From a virus, in IMG/VR virus record IMGVR_UViG_3300009488_000041, positions 1 to 36,266 of that record: DNA of 36,266 bases; one strand, written 5' to 3'. Of the stretch, positions 24,814 through 32,869 are shown one piece after another (within the stretch, counting starts at the first letter, position 1; each line of letters starts with the position of its first letter). The notes under the pieces are model-generated. The model ran no database searches, was not told the DNA's origin, and was given only the letters and a program-made list of their open reading frames with translations. The translations under genes were made by a program, and so were the position numbers.

Positions 24814-24910
24814 GAGAAAGTAAAATTAGAGATTCCTCCTTATATAGAAAGTTACTAACCTACAAGCTATTTCTAAAATTAAAAAGAAAAATCTCCAACT
24901 TTACTTTCTC
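24814..24910 (-). repeat. Stem-loop 3: 20-bp imperfect inverted repeat
   Basis: Arms 24814-24833 and 24891-24910 match at 18 of 20 positions, with a 57-base loop. Both mismatches are transitions that become G-U pairs in minus-strand RNA. The right arm overlaps the stop codon of the minor head gene, so the stem would start right at the end of that message. Confidence 0.85.
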
Positions 24911-25991
24911 AAACATTCGCTTGTTCAAACACTTCAGGACGTTTTGCCCGCATTTCATCAAGCGTCAAAGGCTTGAAATTCTTATCCAGACTCAATCGAG
25001 CAAATTCATCAACTGTTAAACCCCCGTTTCTTAACAATTTTCCCCTAGTTGGGCCAATTACAGAATTCTGAAAAGCAGCGGATTGCGTTTTTAACCACTG
25101 GTAGTATGTCATATCCGCAGATACTTGTCCAATCTTTTCCTCACCAACTGCTGGACGCTTCGCATCCACATCTAAAAAATCAAATCGCTCATCCAGGACA
25201 GCAACCGTTGTTGATCTACAATTTACATGTATAGGAGGCAATGGACCTTTCCCAATCTTAAATTCTTGACCGTCCAATCCTCTGCATTGTGAAGTTGTGC
25301 GACTATCTAATGTAGAAACCCACTCATACCCTTTCACCACATCATCATTTTCTTTCATTACATCAGTACGCGCAACACTAGCCACATGTTGGACAGCCGT
25401 ACGAACAATGGCCGCATTATCACGATTTATTCTTACTAATTCCCCATTTTTAAATTTTTGCTGTTTAGTACCTCTAATGGCTATAACCATTTGATTTGTA
25501 GTTCTACCCTGTGCAAATCCTTGCTGAACTATGTTGTTCACACGATTAATACTCGTTTCGGCCCAATCTTTAATAAAAGGCTGTAACAAAGATTTACCTG
25601 TTAGCCCTTGCACCGACAAGGGTACTACCCTGGCAGATACTAGTAGCTGAGATGATGCAGGTATGACTGATTCAAAATTTCTAACTGTTTTATCCAACGC
25701 CTCAGATTCAAACTCAGCTTGATCAATAGTGATCTCTTCTAAATCAGATCTTAATAAATCAACATATTCTAGATAAATAACATTTTGAATCTTTGTTAAA
25801 TCAGAAATTAAAATTTGCAATCTGCGCTTACTAATAATTGTCTCACCTTCGAATCTCAATCTATTAGTAACATCAACAGATAATTCTCGCAAAAATTTTG
25901 CAAACTTCTTATGTTCACCTTGTTTTAATCCTTCAAGCAGAACTTGATTTCTAATTTCAATGTTTTTTAATTGTTCCTGTACAATTGCCAT
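24909..25991 (-). CDS. Minor head protein (Mu F / SPP1 gp7-like)
   Basis: 360 residues. The helical N-terminal part leads to a Mu F-type domain at about 195-285: VASVARTDVMKENDDVVKGY, EWVSTLDSRTTSQCRGLDGQ, PLPPIHVNCRSTTVAV. The S-R-T-x2-x-C-R..DG..PP.H.NCR pattern is diagnostic. Members bind the portal and help load DNA or internal proteins. It lies between portal and scaffold, as expected, apart from the small membrane protein gene upstream. Confidence 0.85.
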   Translation of the reverse strand: MAIVQEQLKNIEIRNQVLLEGLKQGEHKKFAKFLRELSVDVTNRLRFEGETIISKRRLQILISDLTKIQNVIYLEYVDLLRSDLEEITIDQAEFESEALDKTVRNFESVIPASSQLLVSARVVPLSVQGLTGKSLLQPFIKDWAETSINRVNNIVQQGFAQGRTTNQMVIAIRGTKQQKFKNGELVRINRDNAAIVRTAVQHVASVARTDVMKENDDVVKGYEWVSTLDSRTTSQCRGLDGQEFKIGKGPLPPIHVNCRSTTVAVLDERFDFLDVDAKRPAVGEEKIGQVSADMTYYQWLKTQSAAFQNSVIGPTRGKLLRNGGLTVDEFARLSLDKNFKPLTLDEMRAKRPEVFEQANV

Positions 25992-26004
25992 TAACCATGC
26001 CCAC

Positions 26005-26238
26005 CTAAAAAATATATGAAGACATCACATCAACAAGATCAACAAGATCACTATGATCCATATGTGTTGATCTCAACAATACATTATATTCATAAAACAT
26101 CCAAAAAATCAATATACCAATCAAAACAAACACCAACCTATTTTTTCGACCTTTATAATACCCTGAAGCCATTAGCATTATCAACATCAAAGTTATCAAA
26201 CTAACTATACTATAAATTAATATATCCATTATACTCAT
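26005..26238 (-). CDS. Small protein with two predicted membrane helices
   Basis: 77 residues. Helix 1 is at about 6-26 (ILIYSIVSLITLMLIMLMAS), followed by a basic turn YYKGRKNR. Helix 2 is at about 34-52 (LVFVLIGILIFWMFYEY), with an acidic end containing DLVDLVDV. The DNA near the end has a GATCAACAA repeat. A membrane protein between portal and minor head genes is unusual. The two-helix form with a basic inter-helix turn would suit a holin or antiholin, but this is only a structural guess. Confidence 0.58.
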   Translation of the reverse strand: MSIMDILIYSIVSLITLMLIMLMASGYYKGRKNRLVFVLIGILIFWMFYEYNVLLRSTHMDHSDLVDLVDVMSSYIF

Positions 26239-26318
26239 CTCATCATCACCAAAAGAAAGGACTAACTATAACCCAGCATAATTCAAATAAAATAATATAC
26301 CAAATAAACTTCTTTATA

Positions 26319-27767
26319 CTACACCACATCAGCTAAATCAATAGTAGATAATTCACCATTAACTTCTTCTTGCAATTCATCTAACTTTTCATCAATTGAA
26401 ATCACTTTAGATATTTGTAATTGTTCTCTCGCAATTCTAGCAGGATATAACCCAGATTGCCATTCCACAATTATCTGCTGTCTCTCTTGAGGAGATAATT
26501 TGATGTCAAAGAAATTACTATTTAACTGATACTCCCCATCAAAATCAACATTCAAAAATCTAGCTACCCAATTCAACGATTTAGTATACCCATTGGAAAC
26601 ATTTGTTCCAATGACCGCCAACATTGATGTATCCGCTGCCCTTTTGGTTCTAACCGCTTCTGCTGTCTCCGTACCTCCAGAATCCGAAATCAATTGTGCC
26701 CCAAGTGCTATCATTTGTTGTTCTTTGTTTTTAGCTAAATCATTCGCTAATACATTCGGACTAGGTTGTACAAATTCAAACTTGCCACCCGTCCCTGTTA
26801 CTATAATTGATGATTCCCCAAACTTCTGAACTGTCGAAGTTTTGTTATTTGGATTAGCTAATACATTTTTATAATTATCATCAGCTATATGAGGTGTTGC
26901 AGCAGACAATTGAAATGAACTATGCTCTAAATCTGCACCATTTCTATAATGTCCAATATTGATCCTAGCTACAGATTCCAACGGCAACGGATCTACTGAT
27001 AAATCATTATTCTCTGAACCAATGACCACGAATGGAATTTCATCGAAGACATTTCCTGCACCATCCAAAATTTCAAATTCTTCTTCCGGTTCATCTTCAC
27101 CCTCAATCCATAACTGTTGAGTATATTTATTATCCGTTAAACGTAAAATTCTAAAACGTTTCTTAATCTCTTTTTTAATCCTCATTTCATCAACAAAATG
27201 TGTAAATGTTTCCGTTAATACTATTAAATTGGGTTTGGTTAACCCATTGATAGCTGATTCATCCCAATCAATAATATCTAATACTCTATATCGCTTAACA
27301 AATGGCCTTAAACCATTGGAGACATCAGCAACCGTCGTAACACCACCACCTTCTTTAATCGGCATGTCAGTCAACAACCCATGTCGCCCAACCTGAATCA
27401 CTTCTGAAGACACAGCATGTGATTGTTGATTTATCCCCATACCATTTCCATCAATATCAATTTCAACATATTCCATCATACTCGGTAATTCTGGGATAAT
27501 CGGATCTATTCGATATAACATACCCAGAAGACCAACTAATGTTCTGCCCGTTGCATTATAAAATACTGCTGATTTACGATAACTCGCATTCAATCGCCTA
27601 TTATATTCTGATGTGTCAAGAGAATTAATAACTCTTAAATATGTTCCTGGCTTTTCATTATCTCTTTTTTTCAGTAAAAATTCTCCGCCAACCACATCAT
27701 ATACCAATTGTACACGGGGGAGATTTTCCTGATATTCTTCATTTGGTGTGATTTCGTGCCATTTCAT
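26319..27767 (-). CDS. Portal protein (DUF4055-like)
   Basis: 482 residues. The order of blocks fits DUF4055 portal proteins: YDVVGGEFLLKKR at the start, NASYRKSAVFYNATGRTLVG, LLTDMP, YRVLDIIDWDESAINGLTKP, IPFVVIGSENNDLSVDPLPL and NIGHYRNGADLEHSSFQLSA. Later come SGGTETAEAVRTKRAADTS and a helical C-terminus. Members form the dodecameric ring through which DNA enters the head. It follows the large terminase gene by 9 bases. Confidence 0.85.
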   Translation of the reverse strand: MKWHEITPNEEYQENLPRVQLVYDVVGGEFLLKKRDNEKPGTYLRVINSLDTSEYNRRLNASYRKSAVFYNATGRTLVGLLGMLYRIDPIIPELPSMMEYVEIDIDGNGMGINQQSHAVSSEVIQVGRHGLLTDMPIKEGGGVTTVADVSNGLRPFVKRYRVLDIIDWDESAINGLTKPNLIVLTETFTHFVDEMRIKKEIKKRFRILRLTDNKYTQQLWIEGEDEPEEEFEILDGAGNVFDEIPFVVIGSENNDLSVDPLPLESVARINIGHYRNGADLEHSSFQLSAATPHIADDNYKNVLANPNNKTSTVQKFGESSIIVTGTGGKFEFVQPSPNVLANDLAKNKEQQMIALGAQLISDSGGTETAEAVRTKRAADTSMLAVIGTNVSNGYTKSLNWVARFLNVDFDGEYQLNSNFFDIKLSPQERQQIIVEWQSGLYPARIAREQLQISKVISIDEKLDELQEEVNGELSTIDLADVV

Positions 27768-27776
27768 TTCAAACTC

Positions 27777-29063
27777 CTAAATTGACAACTGGTAACCTAT
27801 AATTGTCTTTGGTTTATTAATTGGATACATTTGATTAATAAAATATCCTCCAGCATCAAGCATATGATCATTACCACTTGTTTTATCTGGTAATCCTGAC
27901 TTATCATAATTTTGTTGTTCAAGGTTCTTTGTATATTCTGGACATTTAATAGTATTAACCTTATATCGACGTTTGCCATCAACTGTTAAAAACAATCTTT
28001 TCATTGCTTGCACACGATCTTTAATACGAGGATTCAAACTATCATAGACACAAGCATAACCCGCCATATCTATTTCTGCAATATCCGAAATAGAAGCATT
28101 AACACTTTTTCTACTTGTACCCGATGCATCAGGATAAACAGATATTCTATAGCCTTGATAACGCTCTTTTAAAATAGCTATCATAGCTGGGGTATCATAA
28201 GCTCCAACTATCTCATCCACTGCTACAGGATTATTATTATCTCCAACCACGTGAACTACCGCAGACATATTTGTAACATTGAAATCCATTCCAATATGCA
28301 AATGTTGATTAGGTTGAATAATCACATTAGAATGATTCAATATCCTATCAAACATATTATAAACAGACCCACTTGTCAAATTAACAAACTGACCATTTAT
28401 ATAGGCGTTAACTAACTCAGGTGAATATGTTTCCTCTAATGTTGAAATGTAATCACCTGGTAAATACTTAGCATTCTCATAAGTACTAGCCTGAACCATT
28501 GAATATGATTTCGTTGGATTATCAGCAAATAAATTATAAACATGCTTGAAACCTTCTGGTGTTGTCGTAACCCCTATAACTGTTTTATGTTCAATAGACC
28601 CACGTCTTCTAGCTATTATCTTATTCCAAACCTTACTTTGTTTTTCTATATTAGGTAACAAATCAATTTCATCAACAAGAGCCCGTGAAAATTTAAAACC
28701 TACAATGGAACTAGGATTATCCATAGATCTACAAATGATACTACCATAATAATATGGGCCTCTAAATAAATCAACCTCTCTATTTGCCACCTTAATATTG
28801 CACGTAAATCCCAAGATTCTTCCCGCCTCCTCAATCGTCGGATAAAAGACATCCCTTATATTGCCATATGTAGGTCCAAAGTAGGCCATAATCACACGTG
28901 GGTGGACTGAAGCGAAGTTCAGAAGATCCAGACAACCAACAAACGTCTTACCGCTCCCATATCCACCTACATAAGCTTTAAACGGTGTAGTTAATTCAGT
29001 CAAGTAGATACTCTGAGGATAACTCACAGAGGGATTAATTATATCAAAAATTGAACTACCCAT
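27777..29063 (-). CDS. terL: Terminase large subunit
   Basis: 428 residues. The ATPase domain has Walker A GGYGSGKT at 33-40, Walker B RALVDEID at about 133-140 and a coupling motif GVTTTPEGF. The nuclease domain shows HIGMDFNVTN (first Asp), VYPDASG (second) and GNDHMLDAGGYF (third), the RNase H-like arrangement of terminases. It cuts and pumps DNA into the prohead with the small subunit encoded just upstream (2-base gap) and docks on the portal encoded downstream. Confidence 0.92.
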   Translation of the reverse strand: MGSSIFDIINPSVSYPQSIYLTELTTPFKAYVGGYGSGKTFVGCLDLLNFASVHPRVIMAYFGPTYGNIRDVFYPTIEEAGRILGFTCNIKVANREVDLFRGPYYYGSIICRSMDNPSSIVGFKFSRALVDEIDLLPNIEKQSKVWNKIIARRRGSIEHKTVIGVTTTPEGFKHVYNLFADNPTKSYSMVQASTYENAKYLPGDYISTLEETYSPELVNAYINGQFVNLTSGSVYNMFDRILNHSNVIIQPNQHLHIGMDFNVTNMSAVVHVVGDNNNPVAVDEIVGAYDTPAMIAILKERYQGYRISVYPDASGTSRKSVNASISDIAEIDMAGYACVYDSLNPRIKDRVQAMKRLFLTVDGKRRYKVNTIKCPEYTKNLEQQNYDKSGLPDKTSGNDHMLDAGGYFINQMYPINKPKTIIGYQLSI

Positions 29064-29065
29064 TT

Positions 29066-29572
29066 CTATTCACCAATTGTCATCTTGACATCTTTAACAG
29101 GCGGAGCTACAACGTAGCTAATGCTCAAAGATGGTGCCGGTGCTGCATCGTCATGCTTCCCCTTCACCAACTCCGCCTCTGGCTTCCACTCATCAGGTCT
29201 TCTATTATACAACCATAGCTTAATAGCTGCAACATTCGGAGCTACCTTTTTTTTAGTTCTAATAATCCTAACATTGTCATATTCATCAACATTTTTAGTT
29301 CTAGTCCTCTCAGTATAACCTGTTGCTACCTGATACAACGAACGGACTACATTTGAATCATATTCATCTTTAGTAAAATCAAGTGCATCTGAAAAATCTG
29401 GATACATAGTCTTCCAAAGATAAAGCGAACTTACATTAATTTCGTAGAATTTCGCAACTTCTTCATGGGTATAGCCCATGATGATCAAATTGCGTGTCTG
29501 TTCAATCATCGACTTCTTATAGAGAGTCGGTCTACCTTTCTTCTTGTGCTTCCTTCTCAATTTTGGGCTCAT
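29066..29572 (-). CDS. terS: Terminase small subunit
   Basis: 168 residues, first gene of the leftward late operon. A basic start (LRRKHKKKGRPTLYKK) precedes an HTH region (IIMGYTHEEVAKFYEINVSS, then LYLWKTMYPDF), followed by a helical oligomerisation part. AAIKLWLYNRRPDEWKPEAE is a phrase typical of small terminases. The ribosome site is AGAGGT. The subunit recognises the packaging site; no pac or cos is identifiable here. Confidence 0.82.
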   Translation of the reverse strand: MSPKLRRKHKKKGRPTLYKKSMIEQTRNLIIMGYTHEEVAKFYEINVSSLYLWKTMYPDFSDALDFTKDEYDSNVVRSLYQVATGYTERTRTKNVDEYDNVRIIRTKKKVAPNVAAIKLWLYNRRPDEWKPEAELVKGKHDDAAPAPSLSISYVVAPPVKDVKMTIGE

Positions 29573-29581
29573 TATCTTAAC

Positions 29582-29611
29582 CTCTAATATGAATTCATAT
29601 TATATTTAGAG
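29582..29611. promoter_or_regulatory. Palindrome in the late operon leader
   Basis: A perfect 14-bp palindrome ATATGAATTCATAT (29587-29600) inside outer arms CTCTAA / TTAGAG. It lies over and just after the expected start point of the late promoter, where a repressor or activator site would act. Confidence 0.4.
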
Positions 29612-29614
29612 ATC

Positions 29615-29643
29615 AATATAAATCAAACAAAATAGAATGTAAA
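29615..29643 (-). promoter_or_regulatory. Promoter of the leftward structural operon
   Basis: On the minus strand TTTACA, 17 bases, TATATT: each hexamer matches the sigma70 consensus at 5 of 6 positions. It lies about 45 bases upstream of the small terminase ATG. Confidence 0.62.
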
Positions 29644-29729
29644 GTTTAATCACATTGGATATATACAATAGGTATGTTGCGAGGTGGCTATCAGAATTCC
29701 TGAATGTCTAACATCCGTTAACACCTAAA

Positions 29730-29816
29730 CATTAGCACTCCTTAACATTTAGACAATTAAGCATTAGCACTCCTTAACGTTGATTCCACAGCATCAAGGT
29801 TGATCTCATAGCATCG
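29730..29816. repeat. Direct repeats beside the origin
   Basis: CATTAGCACTCCTTAAC occurs at 29730-29746 and 29762-29778 (32-bp period). A second pair, GTTGAT-CCACAGCATC and GTTGAT-TCATAGCATC, follows at about 29779 and 29799. A partly palindromic TCAGAATTCCTGA is at about 29690. These could be regulator or initiator sites separate from the iterons. Confidence 0.6.
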
Positions 29817-29849
29817 AAACAGGTTAAAAACTCAAGAACGGCATAGGTT

Positions 29850-30209
29850 GCCACAGGTTTGCCACAGGTTTGCCACAGGTTTGCCACAGGTTTTGTGAAA
29901 ATCTAAAATCCCAAAATTCCCACAAAAATCAATGACTTGGACGCTTCTTTTTTTAAATGCCACAGGTGCCACAGGTTTTTTTTGTACCTTTTCTTATAAA
30001 AAAAGACAAAAAAATAAAAGATAGTAAGTTATAGTAAATTATAATAAGTAGTAGATGTATATATAGGAAAGGTAGGAAAAACCTGTGGCACCTGTGGCAT
30101 TGATATTTTCTTCAAGTTTAAGATGTTGTAATTATTGGAATTTTGTCGCCACAGGTTTGGAAATCAAACCTGTGGCAAACCTGTGGCAAACCTGTGGCAA
30201 ACCTGTGGC
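29850..30209. repeat. Symmetric iteron array, probable replication origin
   Basis: Thirteen copies of GCCACAGGT lie in mirror order. Four are direct, with 11-bp spacing, at 29850, 29861, 29872 and 29883. Two, 9 bp apart, are at 29959 and 29968. After a 104-bp AT-rich centre come two inverted copies, 9-10 bp apart, at 30081-30098, then one direct copy at 30148 and four inverted with 11-bp spacing at 30168-30209. The halves are centred on about 30028. Such iterons with an AT-rich unwinding segment beside a primase gene and between divergent operons are typical of initiator-controlled origins. No initiator of a known Rep family was recognised. The rest of 29573-30323 has no convincing gene. Confidence 0.8.
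30148..30176. repeat. Perfect 12-bp hairpin built from two iterons
   Basis: GCCACAGGTTTG, loop GAAAT, CAAACCTGTGGC: a direct and an inverted iteron face each other with a 5-base loop. It is the only direct copy in the right half and breaks the mirror symmetry. It could extrude as a cruciform, act as a single-strand origin or bind an initiator dimer. Confidence 0.7.
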
Positions 30210-30258
30210 AGTCGATTTTGGCTACAATCAAGATACATATGTGAAAGAATTCTTTACG

Positions 30259-30287
30259 TTGACATAAACCTTCATTCAAGGTAAGAT
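30259..30287 (+). promoter_or_regulatory. Promoter of the RHH-primase operon
   Basis: TTGACA (perfect -35), 17 bases, TAAGAT (4 of 6). It lies 37 bases upstream of the RHH gene. TGGTG (30287-30291) and CACCA (30303-30307) flank the expected start point and could be an operator for the RHH protein. Confidence 0.65.
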
Positions 30288-30323
30288 GGTGTCAATTTAA
30301 TTCACCAAACTTTAGAGGTACTT

Positions 30324-30512
30324 ATGAACATTTTAGATTCACAGATAACCAGTAGGGTAAACAAGGAAATATTGAGTAAATTCAGACACATAGCGTCGGA
30401 ATTGGACAAGAGACCGCAGCAACTACTCAGAGAATTAATTGCAGCGGTCGTAGACGATAGGATCAAGATAGCTCCGACAAAACATAAATATCACAAGAAC
30501 ATATATTCTTGA
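30324..30512 (+). CDS. Ribbon-helix-helix DNA-binding protein
   Basis: 62 residues with AGAGG ahead of the ATG. The pattern SRVNKEILSKFRHIASELDK, then RPQQLLRELIAAVVDD, fits a ribbon-helix-helix (CopG/Arc-like) fold: a short strand followed by two helices, with a basic tail. Proteins of this kind bind short repeats as dimers and often control their own promoter and replication. It lies directly between the iteron array and the primase gene, so control of either is likely. A near-palindrome CAAGAA/TTCTTG sits at its stop codon. Confidence 0.72.
   Translation: MNILDSQITSRVNKEILSKFRHIASELDKRPQQLLRELIAAVVDDRIKIAPTKHKYHKNIYS
30494..30511. promoter_or_regulatory. Small palindrome at the end of the RHH gene
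   Basis: CAAGAA (30494-30499) and TTCTTG (30506-30511) flank CATATA, covering the RHH stop codon. It could be an operator or a weak hairpin before the primase gene. Confidence 0.25.
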
Positions 30513-30574
30513 TAACATGTTGCAATCGTTGAGATTTAGGCGTAATAATTCCAACATAATCAAGGTTGAAACCA

Positions 30575-32854
30575 ATGCAGACGATGGCCCAGATTCGAGC
30601 AGCGGGGTTGGTATGTTTTCCCTGTAATGCAGATAAGAGTCCACGAGTGAAAAATTGGAAGGATTCAAGTACTTACATAGGGAGAGCAGATACGCAGATC
30701 GGAGGGTTAGCGGTACCGCCAAATGTGGTAATCATTGATTTAGATTTGCATAAGGGTATTACGCGAGCGGATGCAGCCAAGATACTAGGATGCACGATAC
30801 CTTGGGACGAGACGTTGATACAGCGCACGAAGAATGGAGGTGAGCATCATGCGTTTAGGATTAATTTTGAGACATCACAAAGATCTGGAGATCCTATAAA
30901 AGGATTTGACACCAGGGTTGGAGGTAAGGGGTACATATGTTTTGGGCAAGGCTATACCCCTGATGGGGAAGGCATTTTGAGGTTAGCTGATGTTGCTTCG
31001 TTGCCTGAGTTGCCAGTGGAGGCACGTGCGGTACTGGAGGATAAGAAGGTTGGACCTATCAAGAAGTTTAGCGGTCCAGATATTGAGATTGACGACAAGA
31101 ACCTGATTAGCGCGTTGAAGAGCATAGATCCGCATGATGGTCGTACCACCTGGATACAGGTTGGAATGGGCTTACAGGCGGAATTTGGGGACACTAAGAG
31201 TGCATTTGAGTTATTTGATAGGTGGAGTCGAGGTGATTTGTGGGAGACGGTAGGGATTCCGAAGAATTACAAGGAGTCTACGCAACACCAGCAGTGGCAG
31301 TCGTTCTCATCTACTGGGAACACGAAGATAGGAACGATATATCATCTGGCGAAGAATGCAGGATGGAAGTGGGTGAAAGAACCGCTGAAGATTGAGAAAA
31401 TTTCAGAAGGGCTTGGTCCTTCGGTTCCGTTGCCACGATCAAAGTTTGATTTTGGTATTGAGATTATCCATGTGGATAAGATTCCGATAAGTGAGATACC
31501 TCCGTGTCCTGATGGTTCTGATGGTAAGCCCCGGACATATTCACAGGATGCGGCGGCATGTTTGATATTGGGAGGTAAGTATCGCGGTCGAATTATGGAC
31601 ATTAACAATAGTATAAGATGGTGGTCGGGTCGGGAATGGGAGCCGATGAGTGAGCAGAATTTAAGATATTTCATAATAAAGTCGTTACCACCTGGAAAAT
31701 ACCGTAATCGTGCTTATTATTCTGGAGTTTATGAGATATTATTAGTCAATTTGCCACCTTCACGGGAGGGTAGGTATGATAAGCATGTATATTTTAGGAA
31801 TGGATATGTAGATTTATCAAAAAACGAATTCAAACCACATAGGATGGAGAATTTAAATCTAGGTACTCTTGCGGTAGATTATGATGAACAGTCGAACCTC
31901 AACACGCCTGAGTGGGAGAAGTTTTTAGTATCGATATTTGGATCATTGACTGATGAGAGGGTGGTATTGTTACAGGAGGTATTTGGATGGTTGATGATCA
32001 TACATAATTTAGGTATTGAGAAGTATATCGCGCTAACAGGGGTAACCAGGGCAGGTAAGGGGGTGGTATTAAGGATTTTGATGGCGATACTTGGTAGGAT
32101 TTTTTGTGGACCTATCAATTTTAGTTTGTTGGGAACGGTACAGGGGCATTCTACATTGTGGAGGTATAATGTAGTTTGTGATTCGGAGGCGAAGATGCCT
32201 AAGAGAGATGAACGTATGCAGGCGTTAGATACGTTGCAGAAGGTGACATCGAATGAGGTGTTGAGTTCGCGGCGATATTATGAAAATGACAATTTGGAAG
32301 GTATGGTAAATACCAAGTTAATTTTGGCGTGCAATAGATTCCCTGTGTTCTCAGATGACAGTGGAGCATCTGCGAGCCGCGTTGTACCGATAGTGTTTGA
32401 TAGAAGTTTTTTAGGTAAGGAAGATACGCATTTGGTAGAGAGGTTGAAGAAGGAGATAGTCGGAATTTCGCATTGGTCACTTGCAGGGTTGCGTAGATTG
32501 TTGTTGAACGGTGGGAAGTTTACGCTACCGGAATCGACTATGCAAGCGGTAGATGATTTACTAATGTCAACAAAGATATTGAGTGGTTATGTTGAGGATG
32601 AAGTTGTATTTCATCCAGATGCTATGGTTTTTATTGCAGATTTATATAAAGTGCATGGGGTTCATTGTGAAAAGACGGGTGCTAAGAAAATGAGTCAGAT
32701 TGTATTCAGTAAAGCGTTGAAAGATACGTTACTTGGTCGTGGTCTTAAATGGACAACAATTCGTATTGGTAAAATCAAAAAGCGTGGGGTTGTTGGAATT
32801 AGATTGAGGAATCCAATAGGGATGGATATACCGGCATCACCAATACCTATGTAG
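30575..32854 (+). CDS. Primase-polymerase / D5-like replicative helicase
   Basis: 759 residues from ATG 30575; a TTG 9 bases earlier is possible. The N-terminal prim-pol domain shows IIDLDLHKG with D55/D57 and a GEHHAF block at about 89-94, the DxD and His pattern of bifunctional primase-polymerases, followed by GFDTRVGGKGYICFG. A short middle domain (DPHDGRTTWIQVGMGLQAEF, then QQWQSFS) often links such primases to helicases. The C-terminal SF3/D5-like ATPase has Walker A GVTRAGKG at about 489-496 and a later TKLILACNRFP with SRVVPIVF. It probably unwinds and primes at the adjacent iteron origin, with the family B polymerase extending. Confidence 0.87.
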   Translation: MQTMAQIRAAGLVCFPCNADKSPRVKNWKDSSTYIGRADTQIGGLAVPPNVVIIDLDLHKGITRADAAKILGCTIPWDETLIQRTKNGGEHHAFRINFETSQRSGDPIKGFDTRVGGKGYICFGQGYTPDGEGILRLADVASLPELPVEARAVLEDKKVGPIKKFSGPDIEIDDKNLISALKSIDPHDGRTTWIQVGMGLQAEFGDTKSAFELFDRWSRGDLWETVGIPKNYKESTQHQQWQSFSSTGNTKIGTIYHLAKNAGWKWVKEPLKIEKISEGLGPSVPLPRSKFDFGIEIIHVDKIPISEIPPCPDGSDGKPRTYSQDAAACLILGGKYRGRIMDINNSIRWWSGREWEPMSEQNLRYFIIKSLPPGKYRNRAYYSGVYEILLVNLPPSREGRYDKHVYFRNGYVDLSKNEFKPHRMENLNLGTLAVDYDEQSNLNTPEWEKFLVSIFGSLTDERVVLLQEVFGWLMIIHNLGIEKYIALTGVTRAGKGVVLRILMAILGRIFCGPINFSLLGTVQGHSTLWRYNVVCDSEAKMPKRDERMQALDTLQKVTSNEVLSSRRYYENDNLEGMVNTKLILACNRFPVFSDDSGASASRVVPIVFDRSFLGKEDTHLVERLKKEIVGISHWSLAGLRRLLLNGGKFTLPESTMQAVDDLLMSTKILSGYVEDEVVFHPDAMVFIADLYKVHGVHCEKTGAKKMSQIVFSKALKDTLLGRGLKWTTIRIGKIKKRGVVGIRLRNPIGMDIPASPIPM

Positions 32855-32865
32855 ATGCCGGTATA
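32827..32865. terminator. Hairpin between convergent primase and HTH genes
   Basis: TATACCGGCAT (32827-32837) and ATGCCGGTATA (32855-32865) form a perfect 11-bp stem with a 17-base loop that covers the primase stop codon. No clear T run follows on either strand, so it may be a bidirectional weak terminator or an RNA-stabilising stem. Confidence 0.5.
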
Positions 32866-32869
32866 AATA

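Noticed and set aside
24613-24910. Mobile element (MITE) or insertion sequence from terminal inverted repeats
   Set aside because: The arms belong to three separate short hairpins rather than one outer pair, there is no target duplication and no transposase.
29850-30209. CRISPR array
   Set aside because: Repeats are 9-11 bp, mostly adjacent without unique spacers, and are mirrored; this is an iteron pattern.
30085-30267. Plus-strand 60-codon frame across the iterons
   Set aside because: It is formed by translation of the repeats themselves and has no ribosome site; not credible.
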